A stretch of 64,000 nt of DNA from Cristatella mucedo (GCA_009760855.2 WPIO01000009.1:9139501-9203500), one strand, 5' to 3'. Positions 10,629-22,000 are shown, counted from the first letter of the stretch. Made by a program: numbers and translations. The notes: a model not told the origin generated them from the sequence alone.

Positions 10629-11960
10629 GCTTGTTCTATGCTTAGGATTCCTAATCAGCCATGATCAAAGAAAGTTTTGCCGTTCAGCATCCTTCGGTTA
10701 GACTAAGTCGGCAGGGATGCTACAGCCTAGCAGCTGATCTGATATGACTCCCGAATAGAAAGTACCAATGCATAGTAAGAGTCGGTAGAATTGGTGTTTG
10801 TTGATATTTATTGACACGTGTGATTTCACAGTCACCTACATAGGCAGCATTGTACTAAGAACACTTGTTTGGGCCCTGGGGAAAGGTATTATGGCATGCT
10901 CACCCAGCTTTGCTCTGTCCCATTAGAGAGCACACCAATCAAAAGAAATAAAGATTCATTGAAGAAATGTTCAATGACCCGATGAAAAGCTAAGACTGCA
11001 GGACGGAAAATTTTCGGTGGCCAGTCAGCGGCAGACGAGGAAACCCGAGAGAGTTCATGCCCGCCTGCAGGCTATCCCGGGGGAGACGTGCTGCTTCGAG
11101 GGCGTCTAGTCACGTGACACTCGGAGCTGGTCTTCTGTGTACTCTGCTCTCCATAACCATCAAATGATGAAGGAAAACACCACCCCAGTTCAGAATAAAT
11201 TGTCTAAAGCATACTAGTCACGCTTGTGAAGTAGCTTTGCACAGTTAAGAATAAGTTTTACTTCGTCGATGAAGAAAAAAGCAAAACCTATGTAAGCACT
11301 AGATTGAAAAAGTACGTTTGTGTGCGTCAGAGAAGGTTCTGCTTAAAGCTCTGCCAAAAATCGTCGGTTTGACAAATTTCTCTGCCTATAGAAAGGTTAT
11401 GCATGCAGAAAGGATGCATATAGAGAGGTTCGGCTGTAAGTGAAATGGATCGACCACAGTGGCAACGTAAGTACATTAATCGCCTTTCAGCAGCTGACAA
11501 TGGCTACTCAAGGCCGAAGCCCGCAGTGCCTGCAAAGAAAACAAGGCAGTAAAATGCGACGACGATCGACTGCTGGTCGCCACCCTGTTTGACAGGCGTC
11601 GCGTCGTCGTCGTCGTCGTCGCAGGAGCTGGCACAAGCAAAGGCCCACAGGGAAGCAGTGTCGAAAGTGTGCCTTGTAAATACGCGGTAAAGCGATGTTG
11701 TTCAAGCATTGAAAGACAGAAGGCAGCGGCCAGGGTGGCTCGAACGGCCAATCGGCCATTGGTTGTGGTCAAACAAAGGAAACGATGTCGGCTTCATGGC
11801 TATTGATCGCGGCAAGCGAGAATTAGCTCGGGCCGAGGCTGCAGCTGCCTCAGGCAGCTGCAGCTTCATATTGCCATAATAATTCGCTCACGGCTCGTAC
11901 TGGCGGCTCGTACAGACGAAGCTTCGGAATCTTAGAGGCCCAGGTGTCCCAGGTCTCCTC
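10629..11960. other. no gene recognised; mixed GC content
   Basis: The part around 11440-11780 is GC-rich and open on the minus strand, and 11594-11624 is a run of GTC/CGT triplets. No known protein motif is visible. A perfect short hairpin lies at 11838-11864. Confidence 0.45.
11838..11864. repeat. perfect 12-bp inverted repeat, 3-nt loop
   Basis: The arm 'gctgcagctgcc' is followed by 'tca' and its exact reverse complement. It contains nested PstI/PvuII-type palindromes, so part of the symmetry is automatic. Confidence 0.9.
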
Positions 11961-11964
11961 TATA

Positions 11965-12085
11965 CCCAGGTCCCCTGTATTCGAGTCCTGCAGTAGGCGA
12001 TACTCTTTGGTAAAAGCCGGTAATGCTTGCCTAACATTGTAGAGACGAGGCTGATAAATCAGCCTCCCTGTATGCTTTATTTAAA
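11965..12085 (+). mobile_element. SINE-1, degenerate
   Basis: B-box-like 'tattcgagtcctgcag', body 'taggcgatactctttgg' and the 3' end 'gaggctgataaatcag' follow the SINE-1 order. Confidence 0.7.
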
Positions 12086-12129
12086 GTGGCTGGTGTAGTT
12101 ATTACTAAATTATTAACACCAATGAAATA

Positions 12130-12575
12130 AAATAACACTTTCAGAGAACTAAATCTCCTAGGGATGACATGCACAGGGTCAGCATGTAGGTATGGTTAGT
12201 GGCAGCATGCACAGTGTCAGCACGAAAAAGCACGTAACGGACGAATCACGTAGACCCACTAAATGCTGTAATAAGTAGATGCGTTTTTAGTTACTTTTTA
12301 AATGTGGTCAAGTCAGATGATGTCGTGACGCAAGTCGGAAGTGTGTTCCCGGCTCTGGGAGCATACGAACTAAAGGCGAGGTCTCCAAAGGATTTTAGGT
12401 TTGCACGAGGTATAGGTTAACGATTAGATTCCGAAAAGCTAGTGGTACTATGCTTAGCCTGGAGGAGGGGTAGATCTGATAGGTAGGCTAGAGCCAAAGA
12501 ATGAAGAGACCTAAAATTGAGTGACAGAACCCCGAATAAAATTGAGTGACAAAACCTTGAAGTCTACCTAGCATT
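12130..12575 (-). mobile_element. LINE-A 3' end
   Basis: In reverse it follows the LINE-A 3' coding end and UTR ('gggagcatacgaactaaa', 'cccactaaatgctgt', 'gcatgcacagtgtcagcac'). It is diverged and 5'-truncated. Confidence 0.85.
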
Positions 12576-12737
12576 TATCTAGCCCATCGGAAAAGCTCTT
12601 CCTGAGAGACTGTGTATGCGTACCTTCTCCCTCTAGTCATCGGTGAGCATATTTCTCAGGCAGGGGCCGTACTGAAAGGGATGAAACTGGGCTGGCTGTA
12701 TCGGTCAAATAGTAATTATACATCTGTATTACATCTG

Positions 12738-13075
12738 CATTCTTCTGAGGATTTGATCTCTTTCGAGGTACTTAGCATATGCTGTAAAGGAAGCATGATA
12801 AAATAGTTGGTGGTAACATCCACATGCCAACAAGCATAACATGGTTAGAGGTAGCATGCACAGTATCAGCATGTAAATACGGTTAGTGGTAGCATGCACA
12901 CTGTCAGCATGCATAAGTACACAAAGGAAGAACCACAAGAACTCATCAAATGCTGTGAGAAACAGGTGCGTTTTTAGCTTTTTTTAAATGCTTTAAAGGT
13001 CAGGGGATGTTGGGATGTCAGTACGGAGTGAGGTCCCGGTTTTGGGGGCATAAAAACTAAAGGCACGCGACTACC
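12738..13075 (-). mobile_element. LINE-A 3' end, second degenerate copy
   Basis: The same 3' UTR order as the previous copy, including 'taacatggttagaggtagc' and 'tcagcatgcataag', then the last coding part. An internal duplication of 'ggttag.ggtagcatgcaca' is visible. Confidence 0.8.
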
Positions 13076-13182
13076 CCTAGACCTTCGTTAGGTCACGTGA
13101 CTACCGCCATGTAAGCATGACCTCCCTATAAGCATTGAAAATGGTCCAGCGGAGGGTATCCTTATAGAGAGACTGCATCTCA

Positions 13183-13295
13183 TAGTAAAGGTCGGCAGAA
13201 GAGCCTTAGTGCCTATCGCCCCCCTTGCCGTCGGCAAATAATTATTTCCCGATGCTTGACTCAAATCCACGATCCTGGTCGTGGGTTTACGAACA
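13183..13295 (-). mobile_element. SINE-1, degenerate
   Basis: In reverse, a head with 'gaccaggatcgtgga' and body ending 'aaggctcttctgccg' can be followed, but the body is altered by a C-rich insertion. Confidence 0.5.
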
Positions 13296-13443
13296 CCTTC
13301 AGATATCTGTAAGCTAAGAAAATCGCTAGTTATTTTGATTGTTATCAAGCAGTACTCTCTGTGAAGTTTCTGCCGCCCCATATGAAGAATTGTAGCTGTG
13401 TCCCTAGCTGCCGTAAAGTTCCTGCCAATCTGAGAAATGGCCA

Positions 13444-13474
13444 GCTCTAGAACGCTCTAGAACGCTCTAGAACG
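13444..13474. repeat. 10-bp tandem repeat, 3 copies
   Basis: The unit 'ctctagaacg' is repeated three times without change. Confidence 0.95.
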
Positions 13475-13494
13475 TGATAACTTTCGAATAATCT

Positions 13495-13637
13495 CTTCGC
13501 TGCGTGAGACGAAGCCTGTTGGCTACCGAGTGCGCGCCGAAAGCCGCTCAGGCTGCGAGTTCGCCATACTAAACTCTCCTGCGTAACACCCACATGGTCT
13601 TAATGACTTTGTGGAGTTACAGACGGAGATACATTAT
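13495..13637 (+). mobile_element. LINE-B 3' end
   Basis: It encodes the end of the LINE-B frame ('LRETKPVGYRVRAESR' type) followed by the conserved tail 'ctctcctgcgtaacaccca'. It is directly followed by another LINE fragment. Confidence 0.8.
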
Positions 13638-13639
13638 AG

Positions 13640-14167
13640 ATACAATAACTTTCGTCCAGCCTCCCTTCTGCCTGGTATCCTAGACACTCGATCGATTGCT
13701 GCTCCAGTAGGTAAATGATTACACTAGTTTGTCAGATCTTCCGATCTGCGAGTTCAATCTGGATTTAGAGACGACTTCCAATAGAAACTGCATTGCTGCA
13801 GATTAAAATGACCTTTTGGCCTACAATGCTGGTCGGGGTCTCTTCGCTTAATTCTCATAGATCTCTCAGCAGCATTTGATGCCATTCACCACGTGATCCT
13901 TCCGAAGTGCCCCTTCATCCCTGGCGCAGCGCTGAATTGAGTTTGGTTCTATCTACGCGACAGATGTAAATGGCTGCCGGCCATGCAGACAGCTCTTAAG
14001 GTACGGGGTACATCAGCGTTTGGTGTCAGGTCCTCCTCTTTTCACTATCTACACTCTTCCTCTCTCCAACATCGTTGCCAAACGCAACCTTGGCTTTCAT
14101 AAGCCTTTCTCCTCATTCAACTCACTTTAGTCCCTTGCGCCCTGCTTCGCTAAAATTAGCCTTTAAT
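13640..14167 (+). mobile_element. LINE-A/C-type RT, degenerate, 5' of a SINE insertion
   Basis: Shifting frames give 'LIDLSAAFDAIHHVILPK' (RT catalytic-Asp region), a block like 'VWFYLRDRCKW', and 'NSLxSLAPCFAKI' equivalent to '[13 protein letters not shown]'. Many stops are present. Confidence 0.78.
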
Positions 14168-14311
14168 ATATAATAGTATAATTAATTGGTATAGCCCCCT
14201 AAGAGAACCTAATCTTTGTCCAGGTGCTTACGCATGGCGCAGAGCTCGAGCACACGACTTTAGTAGTTACATGTGAGCATCTTACATGTGAGCCAAACCA
14301 GGCCCTTGGAT
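14168..14311 (-). mobile_element. SINE-2 inserted in a LINE
   Basis: The tail 'ataattaattggtatagc' and 'agagaacctaatctttgtcc' is followed by a diverged head ending at 'gagccaaaccag'. LINE sequence resumes on both sides in register. Confidence 0.8.
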
Positions 14312-14500
14312 GGCCACTAGCTTTCCGAAGCTTAAGTCAATAAAACCAGCCTAAGCTATGGACAAGCCGATTGTAATCATCAATTTGAAAGATCTCTCCC
14401 TCAAGATTGGTTCATCTGATATCATGTGATGCCTGCCGTATTCTGGGCGTGCTGCTCCAAAACAACCTGTTATTGGATGAGGGTACAGCCTTCTCTGTAA
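14312..14500 (+). mobile_element. LINE RT continuation after the SINE-2
   Basis: It encodes 'WMATSFPKL', then a decayed equivalent of '[20 protein letters not shown]', which is the next part of the RT interrupted at 14167. Confidence 0.72.
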
Positions 14501-14507
14501 TAATAAT

Positions 14508-14863
14508 AATAATAAAATGAAGAATTCGTTGCTTGTGTAGCACAGTAAGAGAACTTTTTATCCAGGCGCTTTGCACAACTCTCTGCAAGAGAATCAGTAC
14601 CCGACGGTTGGTGACATGCACGGCATCGAGCATGTAGAAAGTAAAACTCCTGCGTGCTAAAGCAAGTATTAATAAACTCCCCGCGACTGGTTAGTAGGAC
14701 CTGTGGCAAGTAGCACGCACTGAGTCATGCGCTCGATACGTATTCAAGGCAAAAGTGGAGCAAAAAAAGACCAAAGTTGCACGAACGGCCGAAGGAAAAG
14801 CTAACTGGAACAGATGCGTCGTTAGCGTGGACTCAAAATAAGAAAGGTAACGTTGTTGCAGGT
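14508..14863 (-). mobile_element. LINE-C 3' part
   Basis: It has an AAT tract, then 'agagaactttttatccagg' as tail and the 3' UTR phrase 'actggttagtaggacc', shared with copies at 37.05 and 60.6 kb. Confidence 0.75.
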
Positions 14864-15040
14864 AAAAAAAATACTGGCTGATTAAAGAGACTCTTTTATA
14901 TAGCAGTAGAAGACCCTTAAAGGCTATCACCACCTCCTGCAGCGACAATAAAGGATCACCCGCAGAAAGATTCGAACCCACGACCTCGGAACCAAAGTCA
15001 TGGAGAGCAATCCCCTTATCTAGTGTGCCATCACAGCTCA
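14864..15040 (-). mobile_element. SINE-1 inserted in LINE-C
   Basis: A full-length copy in reverse: head from 'ggtgagctgtgatggc', B-box 'gggttcgaatctt', body, and 3' end 'ttaatcagccagt' with a T tract. LINE-C flanks it on both sides. Confidence 0.9.
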
Positions 15041-15890
15041 CCGAAGATAGAGACCGAAGCCGGAAGCGAGTTGGAATTTTGGTCGATCGCCGACATGTCT
15101 TCATCTAGTGCCAGGGGCGGCAAGATGCCTGGATGCAGGAGAGCGTATGGTGCAACAGCACACCGGAGGAGCAAGAAGGTCGGATAGGTCAAGGCTAGGG
15201 CCAGTGAGCGAAGTGACCGGCAAGTCTGACTGTGGATCTTGAAATGAAACTGAATTTGTTATGCATAGCCAGTGAAGCTGAGAGAGAAGCGGTGTGGTGT
15301 GGTCGGTACGCCGTTGGCGGCAGAGCAGACGAGCCGCTGAGCCTAGCACCAGTTACAGACGATCAAGGGCGATGGCCGTGAGGGAGTCCAAAATAAAAGT
15401 TATAGCAATAATCTAGACGCGATGTCAACAACGCGAGTACTAGTCTGGCTGTCATGCTCTTATCTAGGCCCTGATTTTGGTAATGTTCCTTAACTGAAAG
15501 TTGGCCGACTTGACAGTGGAGGCAATGTGCTTATCTAATGGCCATTCCTTTAGGACCAGTGCTCGTCTAGATAGCGGTCAGACTCAGTAGAGTGATGCCA
15601 GCTAGAACCAATCTCGAGGGTTGGGTCTTCCAACCCTTTCGGGTTACACTGGCTTTACTTCCAGCTATTATGTTAATCTTAGCATAATTAAGCCGCAAGA
15701 AGCTAGTAGCCATCCCAGCGCCAATGCCGTCGATGCAGGCTGTAAGGTAATCGAGTGAGTCGGATGAGGAGCGAGGCTTGGAAGGGTCGGAGGTTACGTA
15801 GCGCTGCTGTCGGAGTGCAAACGAAAGCAAACAGATTGTGCTGGGCCATAGCTGGGCCACTAGATGGCGCACTGGGTGACTGGCGATCGC
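15041..15890 (-). mobile_element. LINE-C coding part, degenerate
   Basis: Minus-strand frames give 'GSAARLLCRQRRTDHTTPLL' and 'SSDSLDYLTACIDGIGAGMA', parallel to LINE-A 'NSAARLVCRERRSCHITPLL' and '[19 protein letters not shown]'. Frameshifts separate the parts. Confidence 0.8.
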
Positions 15891-15914
15891 TTTTCGCAGT
15901 CTTCACAGGGTTTT

Positions 15915-16026
15915 TCGATTTGTGCGGTTGGCGATACTTAATCGCCGCTGCACTCGCTAGCGATAGCCACAAAGGCACTTTTGTCGCTATACAAAAGATG
16001 CTGCTAAATCAGCAAGTATTTGTTTA
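15915..16026 (+). mobile_element. SINE-1 3' part
   Basis: 'gcgatagccacaaaggcac' and 'tatacaaaagatgctgctaa' with a final 'atcagcaag' match the SINE-1 body and end. The tRNA-like head is missing. Confidence 0.75.
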
Positions 16027-16374
16027 GCATCTACCAGAGGAAGAGTAAAGATAGCTCACCGACAGGCACTAGCTGCCTATCAAGAGCAGCGTCTCGACTT
16101 TACCCCGCTGCCGCCGCCGCTTGAGCCACGCGAGGGACGCCGCAAGCTACAATGCGGATCAGTCTACCATTGATAGCTTTCACAGCCTCCACTCTTGCAC
16201 TCCACCTTGTTGCAGAGTCACGTTTGACAGTGATGGCTAAGGCTTTCTTCAGTTCTTCCCACCTCGGAGTTAATATTGAAAAAAATAAGTTTGTGGTCTC
16301 TATTGTTGAGATTGTTTCACTCCCCGATAGATCCCTACGTTCCCTTGCTCCGGGTAACTATCTGAATTAGTTTC

Positions 16375-16507
16375 TCATCAAGCCGTCAGTTGGACGACCC
16401 CCTCTTCTGACTCTAGCCGATTACTAGTGCCCCTTACTAACTTCAAATCCCCCAAGACCGCGATTCCAGCTAACATGCTCCCAAAGCTTGAAACTTACCA
16501 CCGACTA
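16375..16507 (+). mobile_element. LINE-A/C C-terminal remnant
   Basis: A decayed equivalent of 'HQAKHRTTRFSEPNSLPIPR' and 'YAPKAWNSLPT' can be read with frameshifts. A 72-codon open frame just upstream (16152-16370) matches nothing I know. Confidence 0.5.
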
Positions 16508-16519
16508 ACCGCAGTATCT

Positions 16520-18004
16520 CCTTGATAAAAATAATAATGATAATGTACTTGATAAAGCGCCATCAGAGAACTTAATCTCTTTCTAGGCGCTTTACATTTG
16601 CTGCAAAGGGAAGTGCAATTAAATGGTAAGTAAAATCATGCTTAAAAAACAAACAAAATGAATAACATGGTTAGGGGTGACATGCACAGGGTCAGCATGC
16701 AAATGTGGTTAGTGGCAGCATGCACAGTGGCAGCACGCATAAGCACATCAAGGACGAATCATAGGGACCCACTAAATGCTGTCCTAAATAGGTGTGTTTT
16801 TAAGTTCCTTTTAAATGTGGTCAGGTCAGGGGATGTTCTGACGCAGGTCGCGAGGGAGTTCCGGGCTTTGGGAGCATACGAACTAAATGCACGGTCTCCA
16901 AAGAATTTGAGGTTTGTTCGAGGTATTTCTAGACTGTTGGATTCCGAAAAGCGGGTGGTACTATGCTTGGCCTGATTGGGGCGCCTGATCGCACATGCTG
17001 GGAGGCCAGTGAGCAGTGAGTTGCAGAAGTCGAGACGGGATGTCACGAATGCATGGACCAACTTGGACGTGGTATCCTTATCTAAACAAGCCGAATTTTA
17101 GAAATGTTATGAAGCTGAAAATAGGCAGATTTGACTGTGGAGCTGATATGGTCGTCTAACGAGAGGTCGCTTTGGAATATGACACCTAGATTTCGAGCTG
17201 ATTTGACAGGAGATATGCTGGCAGAGCCAATTTTGAGCGTCAGCCTTTCCAATTTCTGAATCACACTGGGTTTGCCCATAACTAGTAAGTTAGTTTTATC
17301 ATCGTTAAGTTTTAGAAAATTTGCTGCCATCCATGTGCGGATGTTATCAATGCATGCAGCAAGTGAGTTTAGAGAATTTGAGGTGCTCGAAGGCTGGGAG
17401 GGATCAAAGCAAAGGTACAACTGAGTGTCATCCGCATAGAAGTGAAAGCCTAGATTGTGCTTGGCAATCTCATCAGCAAGAGGGAGAGTATAAACCGTGA
17501 AAAGAACCGGACCTAGCACGGAGCCCTGAGGTACTCCATATTTCAGAGGTACTTCAGATGATCTTTGTCCATTCACGTCAATACTCTGGAGTCTCCCACT
17601 GAGATAGGACCTGAACCACTGCAGAGCAGTGCCAGTGATGCCCAGGCGAGATGAGAGGCGCTCTAGAAGAACTTTGTGATCGATAGTGTCAAAAGCTGCC
17701 GAAAGATCGAGCAAAACAAGCAGAGACACTCTACCCATGTCTGCATTCCTAAGTAGGTCGTTGTATACCCTAAGCAATGCTGACTCTGTGGAGTGATTAG
17801 CTCTAAAGCCGGACTGGAACTTACTAGCAAGGTGTAAGGTTTCGATATATGAGTTTAGCTGGTCTGCCACGACCCGGTCCAGTGTCTTTGATAGAAATGG
17901 TAGAAGGGAGATTGGGCGGTAGTTGCTTAAGTTCTCTTGGTCTAGTGTTGCTTTCTTGAGGAGAGGCCTGACTACAGCTTTTTTGAAAGGTGCTGGGACA
18001 TGAC
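16520..18004 (-). mobile_element. LINE-A with intact 262-codon RT frame and an internal deletion
   Basis: The minus-strand frame 17870-17082 is uninterrupted and holds '[13 protein letters not shown]', '[14 protein letters not shown]' and '[15 protein letters not shown]'. Near 16980 about 200 bases present in other copies (the 'RLQLVQNSAARL' to 'PAYLSDLLPHQ' part) are missing. The 3' end has the full stem-loop and an AAT tract. This is the best-preserved RT core of the window. Confidence 0.93.
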
Positions 18005-18374
18005 CGTGAGTCCTTATTTGACGACAGTCGAGAGGAAGCTAAAACCCTACCTATTCAACGCAGCCTTTTCTCTTTCCGAAAAGATAGCCAACTTGGGTGA
18101 ATATGCGTTACGAAAATGTGCATGTTGTGACTAATCGCAAAAGTGGCATGTCTTTGTATAGCACCTCGGTGGACCTCTATTCCTTGATTCTGGCTAACCA
18201 GTACACGATTGAGGAAATCTTACTAAACGGGATCCTACTAACAAGCTGCCGTGAGTGATTCCTTTCGCACTTTGGCCAATCACTTGGCCATGTCCTTGGC
18301 CATGTTGGCCAATCCTTGGCACGATACTTGTGTGCTTACGCATGCATACCTGAGTAGGACACCTTACTTGTCTT
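18005..18374. other. short unclassified interval between LINEs
   Basis: An open piece near 18008-18130 ('[16 protein letters not shown]') looks like the last residues of a LINE-encoded protein on the + strand. The rest contains a duplicated 'ttggccaat'/'ccttggc' phrase. Confidence 0.4.
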
Positions 18375-18721
18375 TTAGCCTGGAGCTCCCTCCCAACCTG
18401 CGTCAGAACATCCCCTGACCTGACCACATTTAAAAGGAACTTAAAAACACACCTATTTAGGACAGCATTTAGTGGGTCCCTATGATTCGTCCTTGATGTG
18501 CTTATGCATGCTGACACTGTGCATGCTGCCACTAACCACATTTGCATGCTGACCCTGTGCATGTCATCCCTAACCATATAATTCATTTCGTTTTTTTATC
18601 AAGCATGATTTTACTTACCATTCAAATGCATTTCCCTTTGCAGCAAATGTAAAGCGCCTAGAAAGAGATTAAGTTCTCTGAGGGCGCTTTATCAAGATCA
18701 TTATTATTATTATTATTATTA
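18375..18721 (+). mobile_element. LINE-A 3' end with full tail
   Basis: It encodes a decayed 'AWSSLPTCVRTSPDLTTFKR', followed by the 3' UTR, the stem 'aaagcgcc' ... 'gggcgcttt' with inner 'agaga'/'tctct', and an ATT tract. It is a good reference for the consensus tail. Confidence 0.92.
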
Positions 18722-18754
18722 ACTATTGGCCAGTGCTTCTCTTTCAGTGAACTA

Positions 18755-18830
18755 AACAGCGCCTGAATAGAGAGTAAGTTCTCTTAAGGTAATACATAAA
18801 AGACATTATTGTTATTATTATTATTACTAT
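18755..18830 (+). mobile_element. SINE-2 tail remnant
   Basis: 'cagcgcctgaatagagagt' then 'aagttctcttaaggtaat' and TTATTA repeats match the SINE-2 3' part. No head is present. Confidence 0.65.
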
Positions 18831-19079
18831 AATCTGTTTGTGTCTCCCCTGGGATTGGAACCATTCTCATCGGCTGAATTTCTCATTATGCCTTTCGGAG
18901 TGTGTGCAGCCGATCAGGGCTCATGCTGATCAGGAAGGGGTGTGGCCAGGAAAGCCTCCGGTTTCGCTCCTTCGGCCCTTGTGATGATTGGTTGCCTGGC
19001 AAGGTCAAGGTTCTGCCACTCTAGACTTTGTTCTGGATCTCTGAATCGGCAGCTTGTCATTTTTTCCCAGGCACTACTT

Positions 19080-19345
19080 ACTTGTTTGTGGAATGCGCCC
19101 CGCCAGCTCAGCTCACTAACTTCCGAAGCGACATCCCCTTGCTTGACATTTGAAAAGAAGCTAAACACCCACCCGTTCCACAAAACACTCGCTCCGTCGT
19201 CGTAATTTTTCCTGTGTTTGCTTGACCGTGCTAAAATAGTGCATATCATCACTAGCCAATCGTCATGCTTACTTTCTAACGAATATAAAATCCTAAGAAA
19301 GGAGTGTTGTGCTCTTAAAACCACTGTTATGCCGCTGTATTGCAT
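19080..19345 (+). mobile_element. LINE-C 3' end
   Basis: It encodes 'TFEKKLNTHPFHKTLAPS', parallel to the LINE-A 'TFKRNLKTHLFRTAFSGS'. A short UTR and a decayed tail with 'ctcttaaaaccac' follow. Confidence 0.7.
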
Positions 19346-19361
19346 TATGCTGGATCTGCAC

Positions 19362-19446
19362 ACCACGGTCCTGTAGTGGGCGATCCTTTATTGTCCACTG
19401 TAAGCGGAGATGATAGTCGGTAAGTCTCTTCTGCCAGTATATAAAT
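19362..19446 (+). mobile_element. SINE-1 partial
   Basis: 'cctgtagtgggcgatcctt' and 'tattgtccactgtaagcgg' continue to 'gaggctgttaaatc', the SINE-1 body and end. Confidence 0.75.
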
Positions 19447-20384
19447 GAGGCTGTTAAATCTAACCTATTTCTATTTAATCATCAAACTATTTTTGCACGT
19501 TTCCATTTATGAAAGCGCTGTAGTGACATTAATATGCCTGCGATGCATCGTAATGTGCCAGCTATTAAATAGCCAGCAGTCCAAACTGCGTACCCTGTGG
19601 CTTACGCAAGCGTCCCTCCAATTCATCTACGTATGCTTCTCAGTTTTTGTCGCGTTCGACGAACGCTTTCGCTCGCCGATTGTGCATTGAAGGCGCACAG
19701 TCTTCTCCGAGTTCGGAGTGCGCTCCGCTAATGGAATGATGTCAAGTCAATGTCCTGGTCTAGGCCATCGGGCTCTGTGTGAAGCTCGTAGGAAGCCGAC
19801 TGCTATGTCTAACTTTCTTTGTAAACAATGTCTTGACAACTCGGGTCAGTCGCTATCGGCAGTAACGAAGCGTTGCGGTCAAAATTCGTCCGCCAGCCTC
19901 GAAGCCAGCTTGTCAGCCGTGCTTCCTGGCGATGCTCTTCGGTCGATGGTCACCCAAACGCGTCAACTTATTTCAATCTTATGCTTCTCAGAGGACGTTT
20001 GCTGTTCACTCTCGGTTAAGCAGTGCTCAGTGAAGTGTCTGAGTAGGCCTTCGTGCGCCCCCTCAGGGAGGCGCTTGGATTCTGCCGGGACCCCGATACT
20101 TTTTGAGTAAGTCCTGCAGTCAGTGGTGTAGTTTATATAGCGGCCAGGCTTTCAGTCTGATGTTACAGAAATGGCCGAGAGCGCCGCCAGACAAAGAGCA
20201 GTTGTGCAAGCTTAGTACCGACCGAGAGCCTGATTTGATTGCTCGACTGCACTTAAGGTAAATTGGACCGAGAGAGCGACTACGGTATAAAAAGATCCCG
20301 AATGAACGTTTCCCGGATGTGCGCGTGAGCCGCAATGGCACACTGGGTACTGTTGATTACTAGGTACTGTTGATACACACTGTT
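19447..20384. other. unassigned; contains a 130-codon open frame
   Basis: The open frame 19718-20110 (+) is Cys- and Ser-rich and matches no family I know. It has no obvious splice or expression signal. I do not call it a gene. Confidence 0.4.
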
Positions 20385-20387
20385 GAT

Positions 20388-20528
20388 TTTTATTACCTCG
20401 ATCCCGAGGTCGTGGGTTCGAATCCTGTAGTGGGCGATCCTTTATTGCCACTGTAAAGCGGTGGCGATAGCCGTAAAGGCTCCTCTTTCGTTATACAAAG
20501 GAGGCTGTTAAATCAGACTTTTTTTAAA
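20388..20528 (+). mobile_element. SINE-1
   Basis: The 'cctcgatcccgagg' arm, B-box 'ggttcgaatcctg', hairpin 'gccactgtaaagcggtggc', and 3' end 'gaggctgttaaatcag' are all present. The first part of the head is missing or diverged. Confidence 0.9.
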
Positions 20529-20529
20529 T

Positions 20530-21090
20530 ACCCCTCGAGGCTGGCGAAAAATGTTACTTCTGCCCGCACGGGCAGGTGCTGTGCAGTGCCTTGCGATCGC
20601 GATAAGCCGATGCTTCCTGGCTCCATCGCTGACGCATCCGTCGTCCTTGCAACGTTGCGGATGGCGTCAGGCAGTGGGCGTGGGCGCAGCGCTTCGCTAG
20701 TATAATCGAAAAGTCTCGTCACTCGTGTGACTACGTGTGACTACATCGTGTGTGTGTGTGGGAGAATCGCGTGCAATCGGAGGGACGTAAAAAGGCAGTA
20801 AGTGGCCCGCCCGCGGCCACTGACCTCGGGCCACTGACCAGGCCGGCAGTGGCCATTTTTCGACCGTTGCAGGCCACGAGTCGGTCCAGCTCTGTTGCTG
20901 CTAGCTGGCAACCCGGCACTTATGCAGAGCAGCCTAGCTAGGGATGCGCCCCCTGGCGTTAGGCTGCGTTCTGAAGCGGCAGCAGTTTCGGTTCAACGCT
21001 TCGGTTTTACGCGTCGCGCTATTCTCGCCGCCGCTGCCGCTCCATCGACAGCAACGCGAACCTCAGAGACGTCCTGCTCCTTTAAATTAT
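20530..21090. other. CpG-rich island of unknown role
   Basis: GC-rich sequence with many CpG dinucleotides, a short TG run at about 20747, and repeated 'ggccactgac' phrases with an inverted 'cagtggcc' near 20810-20850. It could be a promoter region, but no supported exon adjoins it. Confidence 0.4.
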
Positions 21091-21096
21091 CTTTAT

Positions 21097-22000
21097 TAAT
21101 AATAATAATAATTCACTTGATAAAGCGCCCTCAGAAAACTCAATCTCTCTCTAGGCGCTTTACATTTGCTGCAAAGGGAAATGCAATTGAATGGTGAGTA
21201 ATATCATGCTTGATACACAAACAAAATTAGTAACATGGTTAGGGGTGACATGCACAGGGTCAGCATGCAAATGTCGTTAGTGGCAGCATGCACAGTGTCA
21301 GCACGCATAAGCACATCAAGGACGAATCATAGGGACCCACTAAATGCTGTCATAAATAGGGGTTTTTTAAGTTCTTTTTAAATGTGGTCAGGTCAGGGGA
21401 TGTTCTGACGCAGGTCGGGAGGAAGTTCCAGGCTTTGGGAGCATACGAACTAAATGCACGGTCTCCAAGGGATTTGAGGTTTGTACGAGGTATTGGTAAA
21501 CTGTTGGGTTCCGAAAAGCGGGTGGTACGATGCTTGGCCTGCTGGGGTAGTATATCTGAGAGATAGGCTGGAGCCAAAGAATGAAGGGACCTAAAAGTGA
21601 GCGACAAAACCTTGAAGTCAATCCGTTGCTTGACTGGTAGCCAGTGCAGGTCGGCGAGAAGTGGTGTAATGAGGCAACTGCGACGCTCGCGACTGACAAG
21701 CCTAGCTGCAGAGTTTTGCACCAGCTGCAATCGCCTGATTGCAAATGCCGGTAGGCCAGTAAGCAGAGAGTTGCAGAAGTCGAGACGGGATGTCACGAAT
21801 GCATGGACCAACTTAGATGTGGTATCCTTACCTAAACAAGCCCAAATTTTAGCAATGTTATGAAGCTGGAAATAGGCAGACTTGACTGCGGAGCTGATAT
21901 GGTCGTCTAACGAGAGGTCGCTTTGGAATATGACACCTAGATTTCGAGCTGATTCGACAGGAGATATGCTGGCAGAGCCAATTTTGAGCGTCAGCCTTTC
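21097..22000 (-). mobile_element. LINE-A 3' half, open frame fused to foreign sequence
   Basis: The minus-strand open frame 22195-21350 contains '[33 protein letters not shown]' through 'NLPIPR'-type C-terminal sequence to 'FLPTCVRTSPDLTTFKKN' without a stop. The LINE begins abruptly at 22000; further upstream the frame continues into non-LINE sequence. The tail and AAT tract are intact. Confidence 0.92.

Noticed and set aside
16520-18004. LINE-A copy as an active element
   Set aside because: It lacks the endonuclease region and has an internal deletion of about 200 bases, so it cannot move on its own although its RT core is open.
19718-20110. 130-codon Cys-rich frame as a gene
   Set aside because: No recognisable domain, no splice or poly(A) context, and similar-length frames occur by chance in this GC range.
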